From positions 558,001 to 622,000 of the forward strand of contig JAJLPB010000002.1 of assembly GCA_025548565.1 (NCBI GenBank): a stretch of 64,000 nt of DNA, in the 5' to 3' direction. Numbering within the stretch: the first letter of the stretch is position 1; every line of letters begins with the position of its first letter. The position numbers and the translations under genes were made by a program. Under the pieces are notes generated by a model. That model was not told the DNA's origin. It was given only the letters and a program-made list of their open reading frames with translations, and ran no database searches. Shown here one piece after another: positions 54,648 through 64,000 of this stretch. The DNA comes from Rugamonas sp. A1-17 (GTDB lineage: Bacteria > Pseudomonadota > Gammaproteobacteria > Burkholderiales > Burkholderiaceae_D).

Positions 54648-55394
54648 TCAATTCATGTACATCCCGCCGTTTACGTGCAGGGTGGTACCGGTAATATACG
54701 CCGCCTGCGGCGATGCCAGGAAAGCCACCGCGGCCGCGATATCCTCGGGCTTGCCCAGGCGCGCCAGCGGAATCTGCGTCAGCAAGGCGGCGTGCTGCTC
54801 TTCGCCCAGCGCCTTGGTCATGTCGGTGTCGATGAAGCCCGGCGCCACGCTGTTGACGGTGATGTTGCGGCTGCCGATCTCACGCGCCAGCGCGCGGCCC
54901 ATGCCCTCCACGCCGGCCTTGGCGGCGGCGTAGTTCATCTGGCCCGGATTGCCGGAGGACGCCACCACCGAAGTGATGTTGATGATACGCCCGGTCTTGG
55001 CTTTCATCATGCCGCGCAGGACGGCGCGCGACAGGCGGCCGACCGAGCTCAGGTTGGTGGCGATGACGCTGTCCCACTCTTCGTCCTTCATGCGCATGGC
55101 CAGCTGGTCCTGCGTGATGCCGGCATTGTTGACCAGGATGCCGACGGCGCCGTAGGTCTTGGCGATGTCGTCGATGACGGCGGCGCAGCGCGCGGCGTCG
55201 GTGACGTTGAGGACCATGCCCTTGCCGGCTTCGGCGCCGATTTCCGCCAGATAGGCCGAGATCGCTTCAGCGCCGGCTTCGGTGGTGGCGGTGCCGATCA
55301 CGCGGGCGCCTTGACGCGCCAGCTCCTGGGCAATGGCCTTGCCGATGCCGCGCGATGCGCCCGTAACCAGGGCAACTTGATTCGTTAAATTCAT
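54648..55394 (-). CDS. fabG: 3-oxoacyl-ACP reductase
   Basis: 248 residues, SDR: TGASRGIGKA (about 10-19), NNAGITQD, catalytic Ser-Tyr-Lys in ITSVVASSGNPGQMNYAAAKAG. It reduces 3-oxoacyl-ACP with NADPH. It sits between fabD and acpP, which fixes the assignment among many SDRs. Confidence 0.96.
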   Translation of the reverse strand: MNLTNQVALVTGASRGIGKAIAQELARQGARVIGTATTEAGAEAISAYLAEIGAEAGKGMVLNVTDAARCAAVIDDIAKTYGAVGILVNNAGITQDQLAMRMKDEEWDSVIATNLSSVGRLSRAVLRGMMKAKTGRIINITSVVASSGNPGQMNYAAAKAGVEGMGRALAREIGSRNITVNSVAPGFIDTDMTKALGEEQHAALLTQIPLARLGKPEDIAAAVAFLASPQAAYITGTTLHVNGGMYMN

Positions 55395-55439
55395 GGGTAT
55401 CCTTAGACGTTTAGGGAGTGTGCCTGAAGACCTGGCAGC

Positions 55440-56381
55440 TTATTTGAGCGCGGTCAACACGCGTTCCAGCGAGGCCTGGTCGGTGATGGCGTCGCCCACC
55501 AGGGTGGCGTCGATGCGCTTGGTCAAGCCCATCAGCACCTTGCCCGGGCCGCATTCGACCACTTGCGTGATGCCTTCGGCGGCGACCTTCTGCATGGTTT
55601 CCACCCAGCGCACCGGCGCGGCGGCCTGGCGCACCAGCGCATCCTTGATGCTGGCCGGATCGCTCAGCACGGCGACGTCGACGTTGTTGATCAGCGCGAT
55701 CTGCGGCGCCGAGAAGGTCAGGCCTTCCATGTAGTCGCGCAGGCGGTCCGAGGCGGGCTTGAGCAGCGACGAGTGGAACGGCGCCGACACCGGCAGCTTC
55801 ATGGCGCGCTTGGCGCCCTTGGCCTTGGCGATCTCGCAGGCGCGCTCGACAGCGATGGTGTCGCCGGCGATCACCACTTGCGCCGGCGCGTTGAAGTTGA
55901 CGGCTTCGACCACCGAGCCGACCACGGCGGCGGCGGCTTCGGCGCAGGCGGCGCGGACGTCGTCGTCCGACAGGCCCAGCACGACGGCCATGGTGCCCAT
56001 GCCGACCGGCACGGCTTCCTGCATGGCTTGCGCGCGGAAGCGCACCAGCGGCACGGCGTCCTTGAACGAAATCACACCGGCCGCGACCAGCGCCGAGTAT
56101 TCACCCAGGCTGTGGCCGGCAACGATGGACGGCAGCGGACCGCCGGCGGCGATCCAGGCGCGGTACACGGCGACCGCGGCGGTCAGCATCACCGGCTGGG
56201 TGTTGGTGGTCAGGTCCAGCTCTTCCTTCGGACCTTCGGCCATCAGCTTGCCGAGGTCGAACTGCAGCGCGTCGGACGCCTCGGCGATGGTTTGCGCCAC
56301 CACCGGGTTGCCGGCGAAGCCGTCCATCATCGCGATCGCTTGCGAACCCTGGCCCGGAAATACAAAAGCAAATTTAGTCAT
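55440..56381 (-). CDS. fabD: Malonyl-CoA:ACP transacylase
   Basis: 313 residues. GQGSQ near residue 10, nucleophile S91 in VAGHSLGEYSAL, Arg in VRFRAQAMQ and a later catalytic His in SAPFHSSLL (about 200). It loads malonyl groups on ACP. Followed by fabG after 45 nt. Confidence 0.97.
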   Translation of the reverse strand: MTKFAFVFPGQGSQAIAMMDGFAGNPVVAQTIAEASDALQFDLGKLMAEGPKEELDLTTNTQPVMLTAAVAVYRAWIAAGGPLPSIVAGHSLGEYSALVAAGVISFKDAVPLVRFRAQAMQEAVPVGMGTMAVVLGLSDDDVRAACAEAAAAVVGSVVEAVNFNAPAQVVIAGDTIAVERACEIAKAKGAKRAMKLPVSAPFHSSLLKPASDRLRDYMEGLTFSAPQIALINNVDVAVLSDPASIKDALVRQAAAPVRWVETMQKVAAEGITQVVECGPGKVLMGLTKRIDATLVGDAITDQASLERVLTALK

Positions 56382-56499
56382 ACTTCATCCATCTCATTTT
56401 TATTGAACGCTACGCTAGCATGCCATCGTGACAGCTGTGCTACCGCTGAACCCGTTAGAGTTCTAATTCTAATCCGGCCCGTTAAAAACGCGCCCAGTC

Positions 56500-57507
56500 C
56501 TAGCGAGCAATAAGGTCATCCGTTAACCTCGCTAGGACGGCGCCCCACGTGAACCCACCGCCCACGCCTTCCATCATGATGTTCTGACCCTTCTTGATGC
56601 GGCCGTCGCGCACGGCGACGTCCAGCGCCAGCGGGATCGAGGCGGCCGAGGTGTTGCCGTGCTGGTCGACCGTGACCACCATCTTCTCGGCAGGCAGGCC
56701 CAGCTTCTTGGCGGTGCTGTTCATGATGCGGATATTGGCCTGGTGCGGAATCAGCCAGTCGATCTGGTCGGAAGTCATGCCGGCCTTGTCCAGCGCTTCG
56801 TGCGCGACCTTCTCCAGCACCGACACAGCCAGCTTGAACACGGCCGGACCATCCATGTACAGGAAGGCGCTGCCGGCAACCGCGCCGCCATCGACCGAAC
56901 CCGGCACGCTGAGGATGTCCGAATGACGGCCGTCCGCGTGCAGCTTGGTGGCCAGGATGCCCGGTTCTTCCGACGCGCTCAGCACGATGGCGCCGGCGCC
57001 GTCGCCGAACAGCACGCAAGTGGTGCGGTCGTCGAAATTGAGGATGCGCGAAAACACTTCGGCGCCGATCACCAGCACGTTCTTGTGCACGCCGGCGCGG
57101 ATGAAGGCGTCGGCCGTGGAGACGGCGTACACGAAGCCGCTGCACACGGCTTGCACGTCGACCGCCGCGCTGTTGTTGGTGATGCCCAGTTTTTTCTGCA
57201 CGATGCAGGCGGTGCTGGGGAAGCTGCCGAAGAAGTCCGGCGTCGAGCTGGCCAGCACGATGAGGTCGATATCGTTGGGCTGCAGGCCGGCCATCTCCAA
57301 CGCCTTCCTGGCGGCGTTGACCGCCAGGTCCGACGATTTCTGTTCCGGCTCGGCGAAGTGGCGCGCCGAAATGCCGCTGCGGGTGACGATCCATTCGTCC
57401 GAGGTCTCGATGCCTTTGGCGGCGAGTTGATCAGCCAAGTCCTGGTTGGTCACACGCTTTTCCGGCAGGTAGCTGCCGGTGCCTATAATTTTGCTGTACA
57501 AAGTCAT
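56500..57507 (-). CDS. fabH: Beta-ketoacyl-ACP synthase III
   Basis: 335 residues. Catalytic C122 in [12 protein letters not shown], His in PHQANIRI and Asn in [15 protein letters not shown]. It starts fatty acid synthesis from acetyl-CoA and malonyl-ACP. Sixteen nt after plsX; 118 nt before fabD. Confidence 0.97.
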   Translation of the reverse strand: MTLYSKIIGTGSYLPEKRVTNQDLADQLAAKGIETSDEWIVTRSGISARHFAEPEQKSSDLAVNAARKALEMAGLQPNDIDLIVLASSTPDFFGSFPSTACIVQKKLGITNNSAAVDVQAVCSGFVYAVSTADAFIRAGVHKNVLVIGAEVFSRILNFDDRTTCVLFGDGAGAIVLSASEEPGILATKLHADGRHSDILSVPGSVDGGAVAGSAFLYMDGPAVFKLAVSVLEKVAHEALDKAGMTSDQIDWLIPHQANIRIMNSTAKKLGLPAEKMVVTVDQHGNTSAASIPLALDVAVRDGRIKKGQNIMMEGVGGGFTWGAVLARLTDDLIAR

Positions 57508-57523
57508 ACCGTTCCACCGTCCA

Positions 57524-58585
57524 CTAAATAGTTGAGCCAGGTACTTCGGGGGTATCCGTGTTGCGCGGCATAAGCTCGGCGATCATTTCCGAGATATGTC
57601 CCAACACGTCATTTTTTGCAGCATCATACGCGCGTCGGATCGCCCACTCAAAGGAGTAAGCATCGGCGCCGCCATGGCTCTTGAACACCAGGCCGCGCAG
57701 GCCCAGCAAACTGGCGCCGTTGTGGCGCGACGGCTGGAAACGGTCCTTGACCGCCTTCAGCGCGCCGCCGCCCAGCAAGGCACCCAGCATGGTCAGCAGG
57801 TTGCGCTTGAATTCGGTACGCAGCGTGTCGCCGAAGAAGCGCGCGACGCCCTCCACCGCCTTCAACGTCACGTTGCCGACAAAGCCGTCGCACACCACGA
57901 TATCAGTGGTGCCCTTGAAGATGTCATTGCCTTCGACGTTGCCGTGGAAATTGAGCGCACCGCGCTCGTGGTCGGCCTGCAGCAGCTTGCTGGTGGCCTT
58001 GACCACTTCGTTGCCCTTGATGTCCTCGGTGCCGACGTTCAGCAGGCCGATGGTCGGGCGGGCGATCTTTTCCATGGCCGAGACCAGCACCGAGCCCATG
58101 ATGGCGAACTGGTGCAGGTGATGCGGCTCGCAGTCGACGTTGGCGCCCAGGTCCAGCATATAGGTCGGGCCATTTTTCTGGTTCGGCATGATGCCGCAGA
58201 TGGCGGGACGGTCGACGCCGGTCATGGTCTTGAGCACGTAGCGCGACACCGCCATCAGCGCGCCGGTATTGCCGGCCGAGACGCAGGCCTGGGCCTTGCC
58301 GTCCTTGACCTGCTCGATGGCGACGCGCATCGACGAATCCTTCTTGCGGCGCAGGGCCACTTCGAGCGGATCGTCCATGGTGACTTGTTCGGAGGCGTGT
58401 TGCACGGTGATGCGCGGATGCGCGTCGGCGTGCTGCTTTTTCAATTCCGCGCGGATGACATCCTCCAAACCGACCAGTATCAGTTCAGCGTCAGGCTCAC
58501 GTTTGAGGAAGGAAACTGCTGCGGGGATAGTGACCGACGGGCCGTGATCTCCACCCATGCAGTCGATAGAAATTTTGATTGTCAT
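57524..58585 (-). CDS. plsX: Phosphate acyltransferase
   Basis: 353 residues, starting [23 protein letters not shown]. Family segments [41 protein letters not shown] and [10 protein letters not shown] are present. It makes acyl-phosphate from acyl-ACP for phospholipid synthesis. The ATG at 58585 is chosen by family N-terminus; the 23-codon upstream extension is not conserved-looking and the ribosome site is weak. Confidence 0.96.
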   Translation of the reverse strand: MTIKISIDCMGGDHGPSVTIPAAVSFLKREPDAELILVGLEDVIRAELKKQHADAHPRITVQHASEQVTMDDPLEVALRRKKDSSMRVAIEQVKDGKAQACVSAGNTGALMAVSRYVLKTMTGVDRPAICGIMPNQKNGPTYMLDLGANVDCEPHHLHQFAIMGSVLVSAMEKIARPTIGLLNVGTEDIKGNEVVKATSKLLQADHERGALNFHGNVEGNDIFKGTTDIVVCDGFVGNVTLKAVEGVARFFGDTLRTEFKRNLLTMLGALLGGGALKAVKDRFQPSRHNGASLLGLRGLVFKSHGGADAYSFEWAIRRAYDAAKNDVLGHISEMIAELMPRNTDTPEVPGSTI

Positions 58586-58779
58586 TTGTTTTGATTCAGT
58601 ACCACGCTCCAGCCCGGATAGGGCAAGCTGCGGCAAGCTGCGGACCAACAACATCCAGGTCTACGCGTTTCAAAATGACGGTGTGCAAAAGAGGATTGCA
58701 GCCGATGATAAAGAAAAAGCGATGCTCCGCGAGTTATCCACGTAGCACCGCCTATTTCCAGGTCCAGCAAAAGCGTCGA

Positions 58780-58962
58780 TTACTCGTCGTTTTTGGTTTT
58801 CAGGACTTTACGACCACGGTAGAAGCCGTTAGGGCTGATGTGGTGACGCAGGTGGGTTTCACCGGTGGTTGGCTCGATGCCCAGTTGTGGAGCAACCAGG
58901 AAATCGTGCGAACGGTGCATACCGCGCTTCGAAGGGGACTTCTTGTTCTGTTGAACTGCCAT
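58780..58962 (-). CDS. rpmF: 50S ribosomal protein L32
   Basis: 60 residues: [20 protein letters not shown] at the N-terminus and [15 protein letters not shown] near the C-terminus, as in bacterial L32. The zinc cysteines of some L32 forms are absent, the usual proteobacterial state. It sits between yceD and plsX, the conserved order. Confidence 0.97.
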   Translation of the reverse strand: MAVQQNKKSPSKRGMHRSHDFLVAPQLGIEPTTGETHLRHHISPNGFYRGRKVLKTKNDE

Positions 58963-59159
58963 GTTAATGACTCCTAATACATAAGTTCTAAAATTTTAAC
59001 ACATTCGACCAGCAAATACATGCGAATCGAGTATCCTGCCGGCAAAACTGAACCGGCATAGTTAAACTGAGATTTACTACATTTCACTGCTGACTTGCCA
59101 TACTCGATTTACTACACGCGTTTGACACGTTCTTTACAACACTACTTATTCGGTACTGC

Positions 59160-59657
59160 TTATTCGGATTTGAGGCCCTTGAGGGCGTCGAACGGCGACA
59201 ACTTTTCGCTTTTCGCCTTGTCCAGCAGAGCGGAATCGGGGCAGACATCATGTTTCGGCGTGTGCGGCAAGGCCAGCAGCGCTTCGTCTTCCACCAGGTC
59301 CATCAGCTCCATGCTGCGGCTGCCGACGATGACATCGATCGTCTCGTCGTTGATCATTTCTTCGATTTCATCCGCCTGCGTATCATCCTTGCCCAGCATC
59401 AGGACCGTCGACGCATCGATGGTGTGAGCGTAAGGCGTCAGGCAGCGCTGGCAGACCAGTTGCACGGTGCCGGCAACCGACAGCGTCATCTGCGGGAAGC
59501 CCATCTTGCTGGTGCTCCCTACTGCTTTCCAGGTGATCGTGCCGGACGCATCCGCACAATCCTTGGTCAAACGGGTCATCTCGGCAACAGGCGTTACGCC
59601 TTGCTGGCTGCCGTTGCTCCGACAAAAATCAAAGGCGTCGATCACAATAGCATTCAT
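59160..59657 (-). CDS. yceD: DUF177 / YceD family protein
   Basis: 165 residues, with the conserved CQRCLTPY motif near residue 70 and the acidic middle (EIEEMINDETIDVIV...LMDLVEDEALLALPHTPKHD). Family members are linked to large-subunit rRNA accumulation, and the gene is almost always next to rpmF, as here. There is a 197-bp gap to rpmF. No known catalytic activity. Confidence 0.93.
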   Translation of the reverse strand: MNAIVIDAFDFCRSNGSQQGVTPVAEMTRLTKDCADASGTITWKAVGSTSKMGFPQMTLSVAGTVQLVCQRCLTPYAHTIDASTVLMLGKDDTQADEIEEMINDETIDVIVGSRSMELMDLVEDEALLALPHTPKHDVCPDSALLDKAKSEKLSPFDALKGLKSE

Positions 59658-59785
59658 TACAGAAATTTCCCCGGAAAACCTGCGATAATAACAGGGTTTT
59701 CATCGTCAAGTCAAAGCCTTAACGCTTTTTTCGTTCTTTTTGTGCCGCTGGCACTACCGGCGACAGAGCATATAACATTCCCCTC

Positions 59786-60376
59786 ATGACATCAAGTTTA
59801 CTCGTACTCGCCTCCAGCTCCGCCTACCGCAGGGAACTCTTGTCACGGCTGCAACTGCCGTTCGACGTGGCGGTGCCCGACATCGACGAATCTCCGCTGC
59901 CGGGCGAGACGCCCAGCGCCACCGCGCTGCGCCTGGCGCGCGAGAAAGCCGCCGCCGTGGCGGCCAAACTGCCGGGCCGCGTCGTCATCGGCTCCGACCA
60001 GGTCGCCACACTGGACGACGAGCAGATCGGCAAGCCCGGCAACCACGCCAACGCCCTGGCCCAGCTGCAAAAGATGCGCGGCCGCGAGGTGATCTTCCAC
60101 ACCGCGCTGTGCGTCTGGGATGGCCGCGACGGCACGGCACAAGTGGAAGACATCCAGACCGTCGTGAAGTTCCGCGACCTGCCCGACGCCGAGCTCGACG
60201 CCTACCTGCGCATCGAGCAACCCTACGACTGCGCCGGCAGCGCCAAGAACGAGGCGCTCGGCATCGCCATCCTGGAGCGCATCGACAGCAATGACCCGAC
60301 CGCCCTCACCGGCTTGCCTTTGATCGCGCTGACAGGCATGCTGCGCAAGATCGGCGTTTCCTTTTTTAATACCTGA
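59786..60376 (+). CDS. Maf-family nucleoside triphosphate pyrophosphatase
   Basis: 196 residues. N-terminal LVLASSSAYRRELLSRLQLPF is the Maf signature (S-x-S-x-x-R), with VIGSDQVA and the EALGIAILERIDSNDPTALTGLPL C-terminus. The YceF subgroup, which prefers 7-methyl-GTP, is the likely one because of the neighbouring yceD/rpmF. Divergent from yceD; the 128-bp gap holds both promoters. Confidence 0.93.
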   Translation: MTSSLLVLASSSAYRRELLSRLQLPFDVAVPDIDESPLPGETPSATALRLAREKAAAVAAKLPGRVVIGSDQVATLDDEQIGKPGNHANALAQLQKMRGREVIFHTALCVWDGRDGTAQVEDIQTVVKFRDLPDAELDAYLRIEQPYDCAGSAKNEALGIAILERIDSNDPTALTGLPLIALTGMLRKIGVSFFNT

Positions 60377-60384
60377 CTGTTTTT

Positions 60385-61110
60385 ATGACCGGCACCCTCT
60401 TTTTAATACCGAACACCCTGGGCGAGACTGAAGCGCTCGCCTCCGTGCTGCCCGAACAGGTGCAGCAGATCACCTCGCAGCTGGATTACTTCGTCGCCGA
60501 GAACGCCAAGACGGCGCGCGCCTTCCTCAAGCTGGTCAACGCCAACCATCCGCTGGCCAAGCCACTGCAGGAGATCAAGATCTCCGAACTGAACGTCAAC
60601 ACCCCGGCGGCCGCGCTGGCTGGCCTGCTGGCGCCGCTGCTGGCCGGGCAGGACGGCGGCCTGGTGTCCGAAGCCGGCGTGCCGGCCGTGGCCGATCCCG
60701 GCGCCGACCTGGTGCGGCTGGCGCACCAGCACAACATTCCGGTGCGCCCGCTGGTGGGCCCGTCGTCGCTGCTGCTGGCCGTCATGGCGAGCGGCCTGAA
60801 CGGTCAGAGCTTCGCCTTCAACGGCTACCTGCCGACCGACGCCGCGCAGCGCGCCACCCGCATCAAGGAACTGGAACAGCGCTCGCGCAAGGAAAAGCAA
60901 ACGCAGCTGTTCATCGAAACGCCCTACCGCAACGCCGCCATGCTGGAGGCGCTGGTGGCGGCCTGCGCGCCGGGCACGCTGCTGTGCGTGGCGACCGACC
61001 TGAGCCTGCCGTCGGAAACCATCCGCACCATGAGCGCGGCGCAATGGAAGAGCGCGAAGGCGCCGGACTTCCACAAGAAACCGACCGTGTTCCTGCTGCT
61101 GGGCCAGTAA
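60385..61110 (+). CDS. SAM-dependent methyltransferase, RsmI/tetrapyrrole-methylase fold
   Basis: 241 residues. GTLFLIPNTLGE at the N-terminus, GGLVSEAGVPAVADPGADLVRLAH near 90-110 and VGPSSLLLAVMASGLNGQSFAFNGYLP near 125-150 are typical of RsmI-type proteins. True RsmI methylates C1402 of 16S rRNA; this shorter variant next to maf is a distinct subgroup, so the target is unsure. Eight nt after maf, probably co-transcribed. Ends just before a paired-hairpin repeat. Confidence 0.88.
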   Translation: MTGTLFLIPNTLGETEALASVLPEQVQQITSQLDYFVAENAKTARAFLKLVNANHPLAKPLQEIKISELNVNTPAAALAGLLAPLLAGQDGGLVSEAGVPAVADPGADLVRLAHQHNIPVRPLVGPSSLLLAVMASGLNGQSFAFNGYLPTDAAQRATRIKELEQRSRKEKQTQLFIETPYRNAAMLEALVAACAPGTLLCVATDLSLPSETIRTMSAAQWKSAKAPDFHKKPTVFLLLGQ

Positions 61111-61114
61111 ACCG

Positions 61115-61196
61115 ACGTCATGCCCGCGCAGGCGGGCATCCATGGAACGCCTCCTCAGCTGGCACCGCATGGATTCCCGCGTGCGCGGGAATGACG
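61115..61196. repeat. Paired-hairpin intergenic repeat, copy 3
   Basis: Left end CGTCATGCCCGCGCAGGCGG, right end finishing GTGCGCGGGAATGACG, inverted. Fills the gap between the convergent methyltransferase and EAL-HDOD genes, as copy 2 does for its pair. Confidence 0.85.
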
Positions 61197-61197
61197 C

Positions 61198-62466
61198 TCA
61201 GATGCCGCGGGTGTAGTCGGTCACCCACTCGATCGCGGCCAGCTGGATGGCGTACAGCTCGGCCGGCGTCAGCGCCAGCTGGTGCAGCAACTGCGCCAGC
61301 TGCTTGCCGTCGCGGTCGCGCTCGAGGTGCTCGATCAGGCTCAGCATGCTGCCGTAGTCGCCGCTGCGGTGCAGCAGCGCGGCGCGCACCTCGTCCAGCA
61401 CGTTGACGCTTTCCAGCACGTCGCGCATGTGGATGGAGAACAGCGTGTCCATCAGCGACATCACCCCCACCGTGAAGCCGATATCGGCGCTGACGCGCTG
61501 CCCCGGCCGCAGGTGCTCGACCATCAGCTCCATGGTCTTGCCGCGCGTGGTGGCCAGCTGCAGCAGCGGCGACGTGAATTCCTGGGCGCTGCCGGTCTTG
61601 ACGTACAACAGGATCTGCAGCCAGCGCTTGAGCTGGCGCCGCCCCAGCACCATCAGCGCGTGGCCGACCGAGTTGATGCGGTAGCGCGCGCCGACCGCCG
61701 GCGTGTTCACCAGCCGCAGCAGGTTGAGCGTGATCAGCGCGTCGTGCTTGACGCTGCGCTCGATCTCGTGGCTGCTGGCGTCGGTGTTGAGCAGGTCCAG
61801 CAAATGCAGCACGCTGCGCTGCGACGGCGAGATCTTCTTGCCGCTGAGGATGACGGGGCGCGCGAAATAATAGCCCTGGAAGTACTCGAAGCCCAGCTCC
61901 ATGCACTCCTGGAACTCCTCGATGGTCTCAACCTTCTCGGCCAGCAGTTTTTGCTTGGGGTTCTTCAGCACCCGCGCCAGGGCCGGCAAGGTGCCGGGCT
62001 GCATGTCCTTGATGTCGACCTTGATGACATCGCACAGCGGCTGGAATTTTTGCACATCCTCGGAGTGGCCGATCACATCGTCCAGCGCGAACTTGAAGCC
62101 GGCCTGTTTCAGCTCGCGTATGCGGTCCAGGATTTCCGGCGTGGCCTTGACGGTCTCCAGGATTTCCAGGATGACCTTGTCGTTGGGCAGAAAGCGGATG
62201 AAGTCGCTCATCAGGCCGATGGCGTCGACGTTGACGAAGGCCATCTGGTCGCCCACCACGTGTTCCATGCCCAGCTCGGAGGCGTGGGCGATCACGGTGG
62301 CCGTGGCCTCGGCGTCGTCGGTGACGCCGGCCTCGTTGCGGGTGCGGGCGTCGCGGAACAGCAGCTCATATGCGACCAGCCGTTGTCCCCGGTTGAGGAT
62401 GGGCTGACGAGCAAGAAAGAAATTATCAGCTAGCTTGGACGGCATGGTCGACGGCGCGATCATCAT
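61198..62466 (-). CDS. EAL-HDOD signalling protein
   Basis: 422 residues. N-terminal EAL-like domain: FLARQPILNRGQRLVAYELLFRD, FVNVD, ILEILE, FALDDVIG, IKVDIKDM and AEKVET, keeping most metal residues although the usual DDFG loop is DDVIG. C-terminal HDOD domain (about 200-410; GHALMVLGRRQLKRWLQILLY). This YuxH-type arrangement is common in beta- and gammaproteobacteria and is often catalytically weak. Cytoplasmic. The ATG at 62466 is followed by others at 62463 and 62445, so the exact start is open. Confidence 0.9.
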   Translation of the reverse strand: MMIAPSTMPSKLADNFFLARQPILNRGQRLVAYELLFRDARTRNEAGVTDDAEATATVIAHASELGMEHVVGDQMAFVNVDAIGLMSDFIRFLPNDKVILEILETVKATPEILDRIRELKQAGFKFALDDVIGHSEDVQKFQPLCDVIKVDIKDMQPGTLPALARVLKNPKQKLLAEKVETIEEFQECMELGFEYFQGYYFARPVILSGKKISPSQRSVLHLLDLLNTDASSHEIERSVKHDALITLNLLRLVNTPAVGARYRINSVGHALMVLGRRQLKRWLQILLYVKTGSAQEFTSPLLQLATTRGKTMELMVEHLRPGQRVSADIGFTVGVMSLMDTLFSIHMRDVLESVNVLDEVRAALLHRSGDYGSMLSLIEHLERDRDGKQLAQLLHQLALTPAELYAIQLAAIEWVTDYTRGI

Positions 62467-62569
62467 GGGAAGCCCCCATTCTGCAATCTGCTAATGCGGG
62501 CTGCCGTCTCAAGCGACAACCCGCTAACTAGCAGCCTATACCTCTCCGTACCGTCCTGACAACGTTTTT

Positions 62570-63499
62570 CTAGCGTGTAACAGGCCGGCGCACCGCATTG
62601 TTGCGCGTAGCCATCGGCTTTCCGCTCTCCAGCGTGAAACGGGCGCCAGAATCCTTGCCCAGCACCTTGACCAGGTAGGGCATCACTTCCTTGAGCATCG
62701 GCTCCAGCGTGTACGGCGGATTCAGGATGAACATGCCGCTGCTGTGCAGGCCGAAGCCGTCCGGCATCGGCGTGTTGGTGGTCAGCACCACGTTGAGCCA
62801 GTCGCTGCACTGCAGCTGCTTGAGCTTGTCGGCGAACTGGCGCGACTCCATGCGCTGCAGCAGCGGATACCAGACCGCGTAGGTGCCGGTCGGGAAGCGC
62901 ACCAGGGCCTCGGCCAAGGTGTCCTTGACCTTTTTGTAGTCCTGCTTGTCCTCGTACGGCGGATCGATCAGCACCAGCGCGCGGCGCGACGGCGGCGGCA
63001 GCAGACCCTTCAGCGCCTGGAAGCCGTCGCCACGGGTGATCAGCACGCGCTTGCCGCGCGTGGTCGGGCGGATGCCCTGCTGCGCGGCGTGCTCTTCGAG
63101 CTTGCGGAAGTTATCGGCCAGCAGCTTGGAGTCGGCCGGATGCAGCTCGAACAGGCGCAGGCGGTCCTGCTCGCGCGCGACCTGGTCGGCGATGTAGGGC
63201 GAGCCGGGGTAGTAGCGCATCTTGCCGCTCGGGTTCATGGCGCGCACCAGGTCGACGTATTCCTTGATCGGCGCGGGCATGTCGGTGCGCTCCCACAGCG
63301 GACCGATGCCGGTGTCGTACTCGGCGTTCTTGGAGGCGAAAGTGCCGTCGAGCGCGTACACGCCGGCGCCGGAGTGGGTGTCGATGTAGCTGTAGGCCGT
63401 ATCTTTCTGGTTCAGATACTGCATCAACTGGATGGTCACGAAATGCTTCAATACATCGGCGTGATTCCCCGCGTGAAAGGCGTGGCGGTAACTCAACAT
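62570..63499 (-). CDS. rlmJ: 23S rRNA (adenine2030-N6)-methyltransferase
   Basis: 309 residues, slightly longer than the ~280 of E. coli. N-terminus MLSYRHAFHAGNHADVLKH is the RlmJ hallmark; catalytic motif is VLIDPPYE (DPPY) near residue 175. It methylates A2030 of 23S rRNA using S-adenosylmethionine. The C-terminal ~25 residues are basic and extra. Confidence 0.95.
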   Translation of the reverse strand: MLSYRHAFHAGNHADVLKHFVTIQLMQYLNQKDTAYSYIDTHSGAGVYALDGTFASKNAEYDTGIGPLWERTDMPAPIKEYVDLVRAMNPSGKMRYYPGSPYIADQVAREQDRLRLFELHPADSKLLADNFRKLEEHAAQQGIRPTTRGKRVLITRGDGFQALKGLLPPPSRRALVLIDPPYEDKQDYKKVKDTLAEALVRFPTGTYAVWYPLLQRMESRQFADKLKQLQCSDWLNVVLTTNTPMPDGFGLHSSGMFILNPPYTLEPMLKEVMPYLVKVLGKDSGARFTLESGKPMATRNNAVRRPVTR

Positions 63500-63673
63500 A
63501 AGCTTGGTACTCTCAATAAGATGGTGCGGAACAATCCCGCATTATCCACTAGAAAGCCGCGCCAACCAAAAAAGCGCCCATATCGTTTGCATCAAAGCGA
63601 ACCCCGCCGTGCTGACTAAGATGGTACAGCCGGGCCGCATCCGCTGGCACGGCGTACTTTCAAGGAGGACATC

Positions 63674-63931
63674 ATGGCATTCAACAACGTAGGTCCGCTC
63701 ACCTACCTGGCGCCAGGGCAGACGGCGTACTGGAGCTACACCTATGGCGCCGACCACGGCACGCAGTTCGCCACGGCCGACGTCAAGGCGCCCAACCTGG
63801 GCGCCGTCCACATGGCGGACCAGCAGAGCAAGCGCAAGGAAAACAACGGCAACGCCACCTATTTCGTCCAGATCCACAACCAGGGCATAGGCGGCGCCTT
63901 CCACAACCTGCAAGGCGGAGGCATGTCATGA
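63674..63931 (+). CDS. Hypothetical small protein, 85 aa
   Basis: Not recognised. AAGGAGG precedes the ATG by ~6 nt. Aromatic and Gly/Asn-rich (LAPGQTAYWSYTYG, NATYFVQIHNQG), consistent with a small beta-sandwich; no signal peptide or membrane helix. Its stop overlaps the start of another short gene (ATGA), so the two are translated together. Confidence 0.7.
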   Translation: MAFNNVGPLTYLAPGQTAYWSYTYGADHGTQFATADVKAPNLGAVHMADQQSKRKENNGNATYFVQIHNQGIGGAFHNLQGGGMS

Positions 63932-64000
63932 AAATGACCATCATTACGGACGACCAGAACAACATCCTGGGCGCGGTGCAGGGGCATTCCCTGTCCGATA
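63928..64000 (+). CDS. Start of a hypothetical gene, cut by the window edge
   Basis: ATG at 63928 overlaps the stop of the preceding 85-aa gene; 24 codons are visible (MKMTIITDDQNNILGAVQGH...). Coding is supported only by coupling and the open frame. No family can be named. Confidence 0.55.
   Translation, partial: MKMTIITDDQNNILGAVQGHSLSD

Overview
The window is high-GC bacterial chromosome with dense, short-gap operons. Gene content and order point to a betaproteobacterium, most likely Oxalobacteraceae of the Massilia/Duganella/Janthinobacterium type. The evidence is the conserved order yceD-rpmF-plsX-fabH-fabD-fabG-acpP-fabF-ygfX-rpoE-rseA-degP-grx-lepA-lepB-DUF4845-rnc-era-recO-pdxJ-acpS-uvrC-pgsA-tRNA-Gly/Cys, together with a monomeric isocitrate dehydrogenase. 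The genus is an inference from gene order, not from a search.

Left part (1-18.3 kb) is accessory. It holds a truncated secreted alpha/beta hydrolase, a GFA-type zinc protein, and a three-gene secretion operon (zinc phospholipase C-like enzyme, parvulin foldase, coiled-coil envelope protein). Next is an OmpR-type two-component pair divergent from a heavy-metal RND efflux set (czcB-czcA-czcC-like). A tandem/inverted repeat then separates czcC from a secreted esterase. After that come a TetR-SDR-MDR oxidoreductase group with matching palindromic operators, an ArsR/SRPBCC/GFA group with an apparently leaderless ArsR transcript, a small membrane protein and an AIG2-like protein.

Middle part (18.3-36.4 kb) is icd followed by a signalling and sulfation island. 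A chemoreceptor is followed after 15 nt by an APS kinase, a DHH phosphoesterase and a sulfotransferase, which is potentially a self-contained PAPS synthesis/use/pAp disposal cassette. Converging on it are a GAF hybrid histidine kinase, an orphan NitT/TauT-type binding protein, a REC-histidine kinase and a large PAS-GGDEF-EAL-REC protein. Divergent from these is an orphan sugar-type binding protein.

Right part (36.4-64 kb) is mostly core housekeeping: an FKBP lipoprotein; five tRNAs (four identical Gly-GCC, one Cys-GCA); a secreted DUF6351-like protein lying between the tRNAs and pgsA; then the long minus-strand translation/repair/envelope-stress/fatty-acid operons. A Maf protein and an RsmI-like methyltransferase run on the plus strand. 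An EAL-HDOD protein, rlmJ and the start of an uncharacterised two-gene unit close the window.

Points most worth a second look are the PAPS cassette coupled to a chemoreceptor and sensory genes, the sigma-E module with a short RseA that has no membrane segment and no rseB beside it, the leaderless ArsR with an operator over its start codon, the TetR operator pair, and two families of palindromic intergenic repeats.
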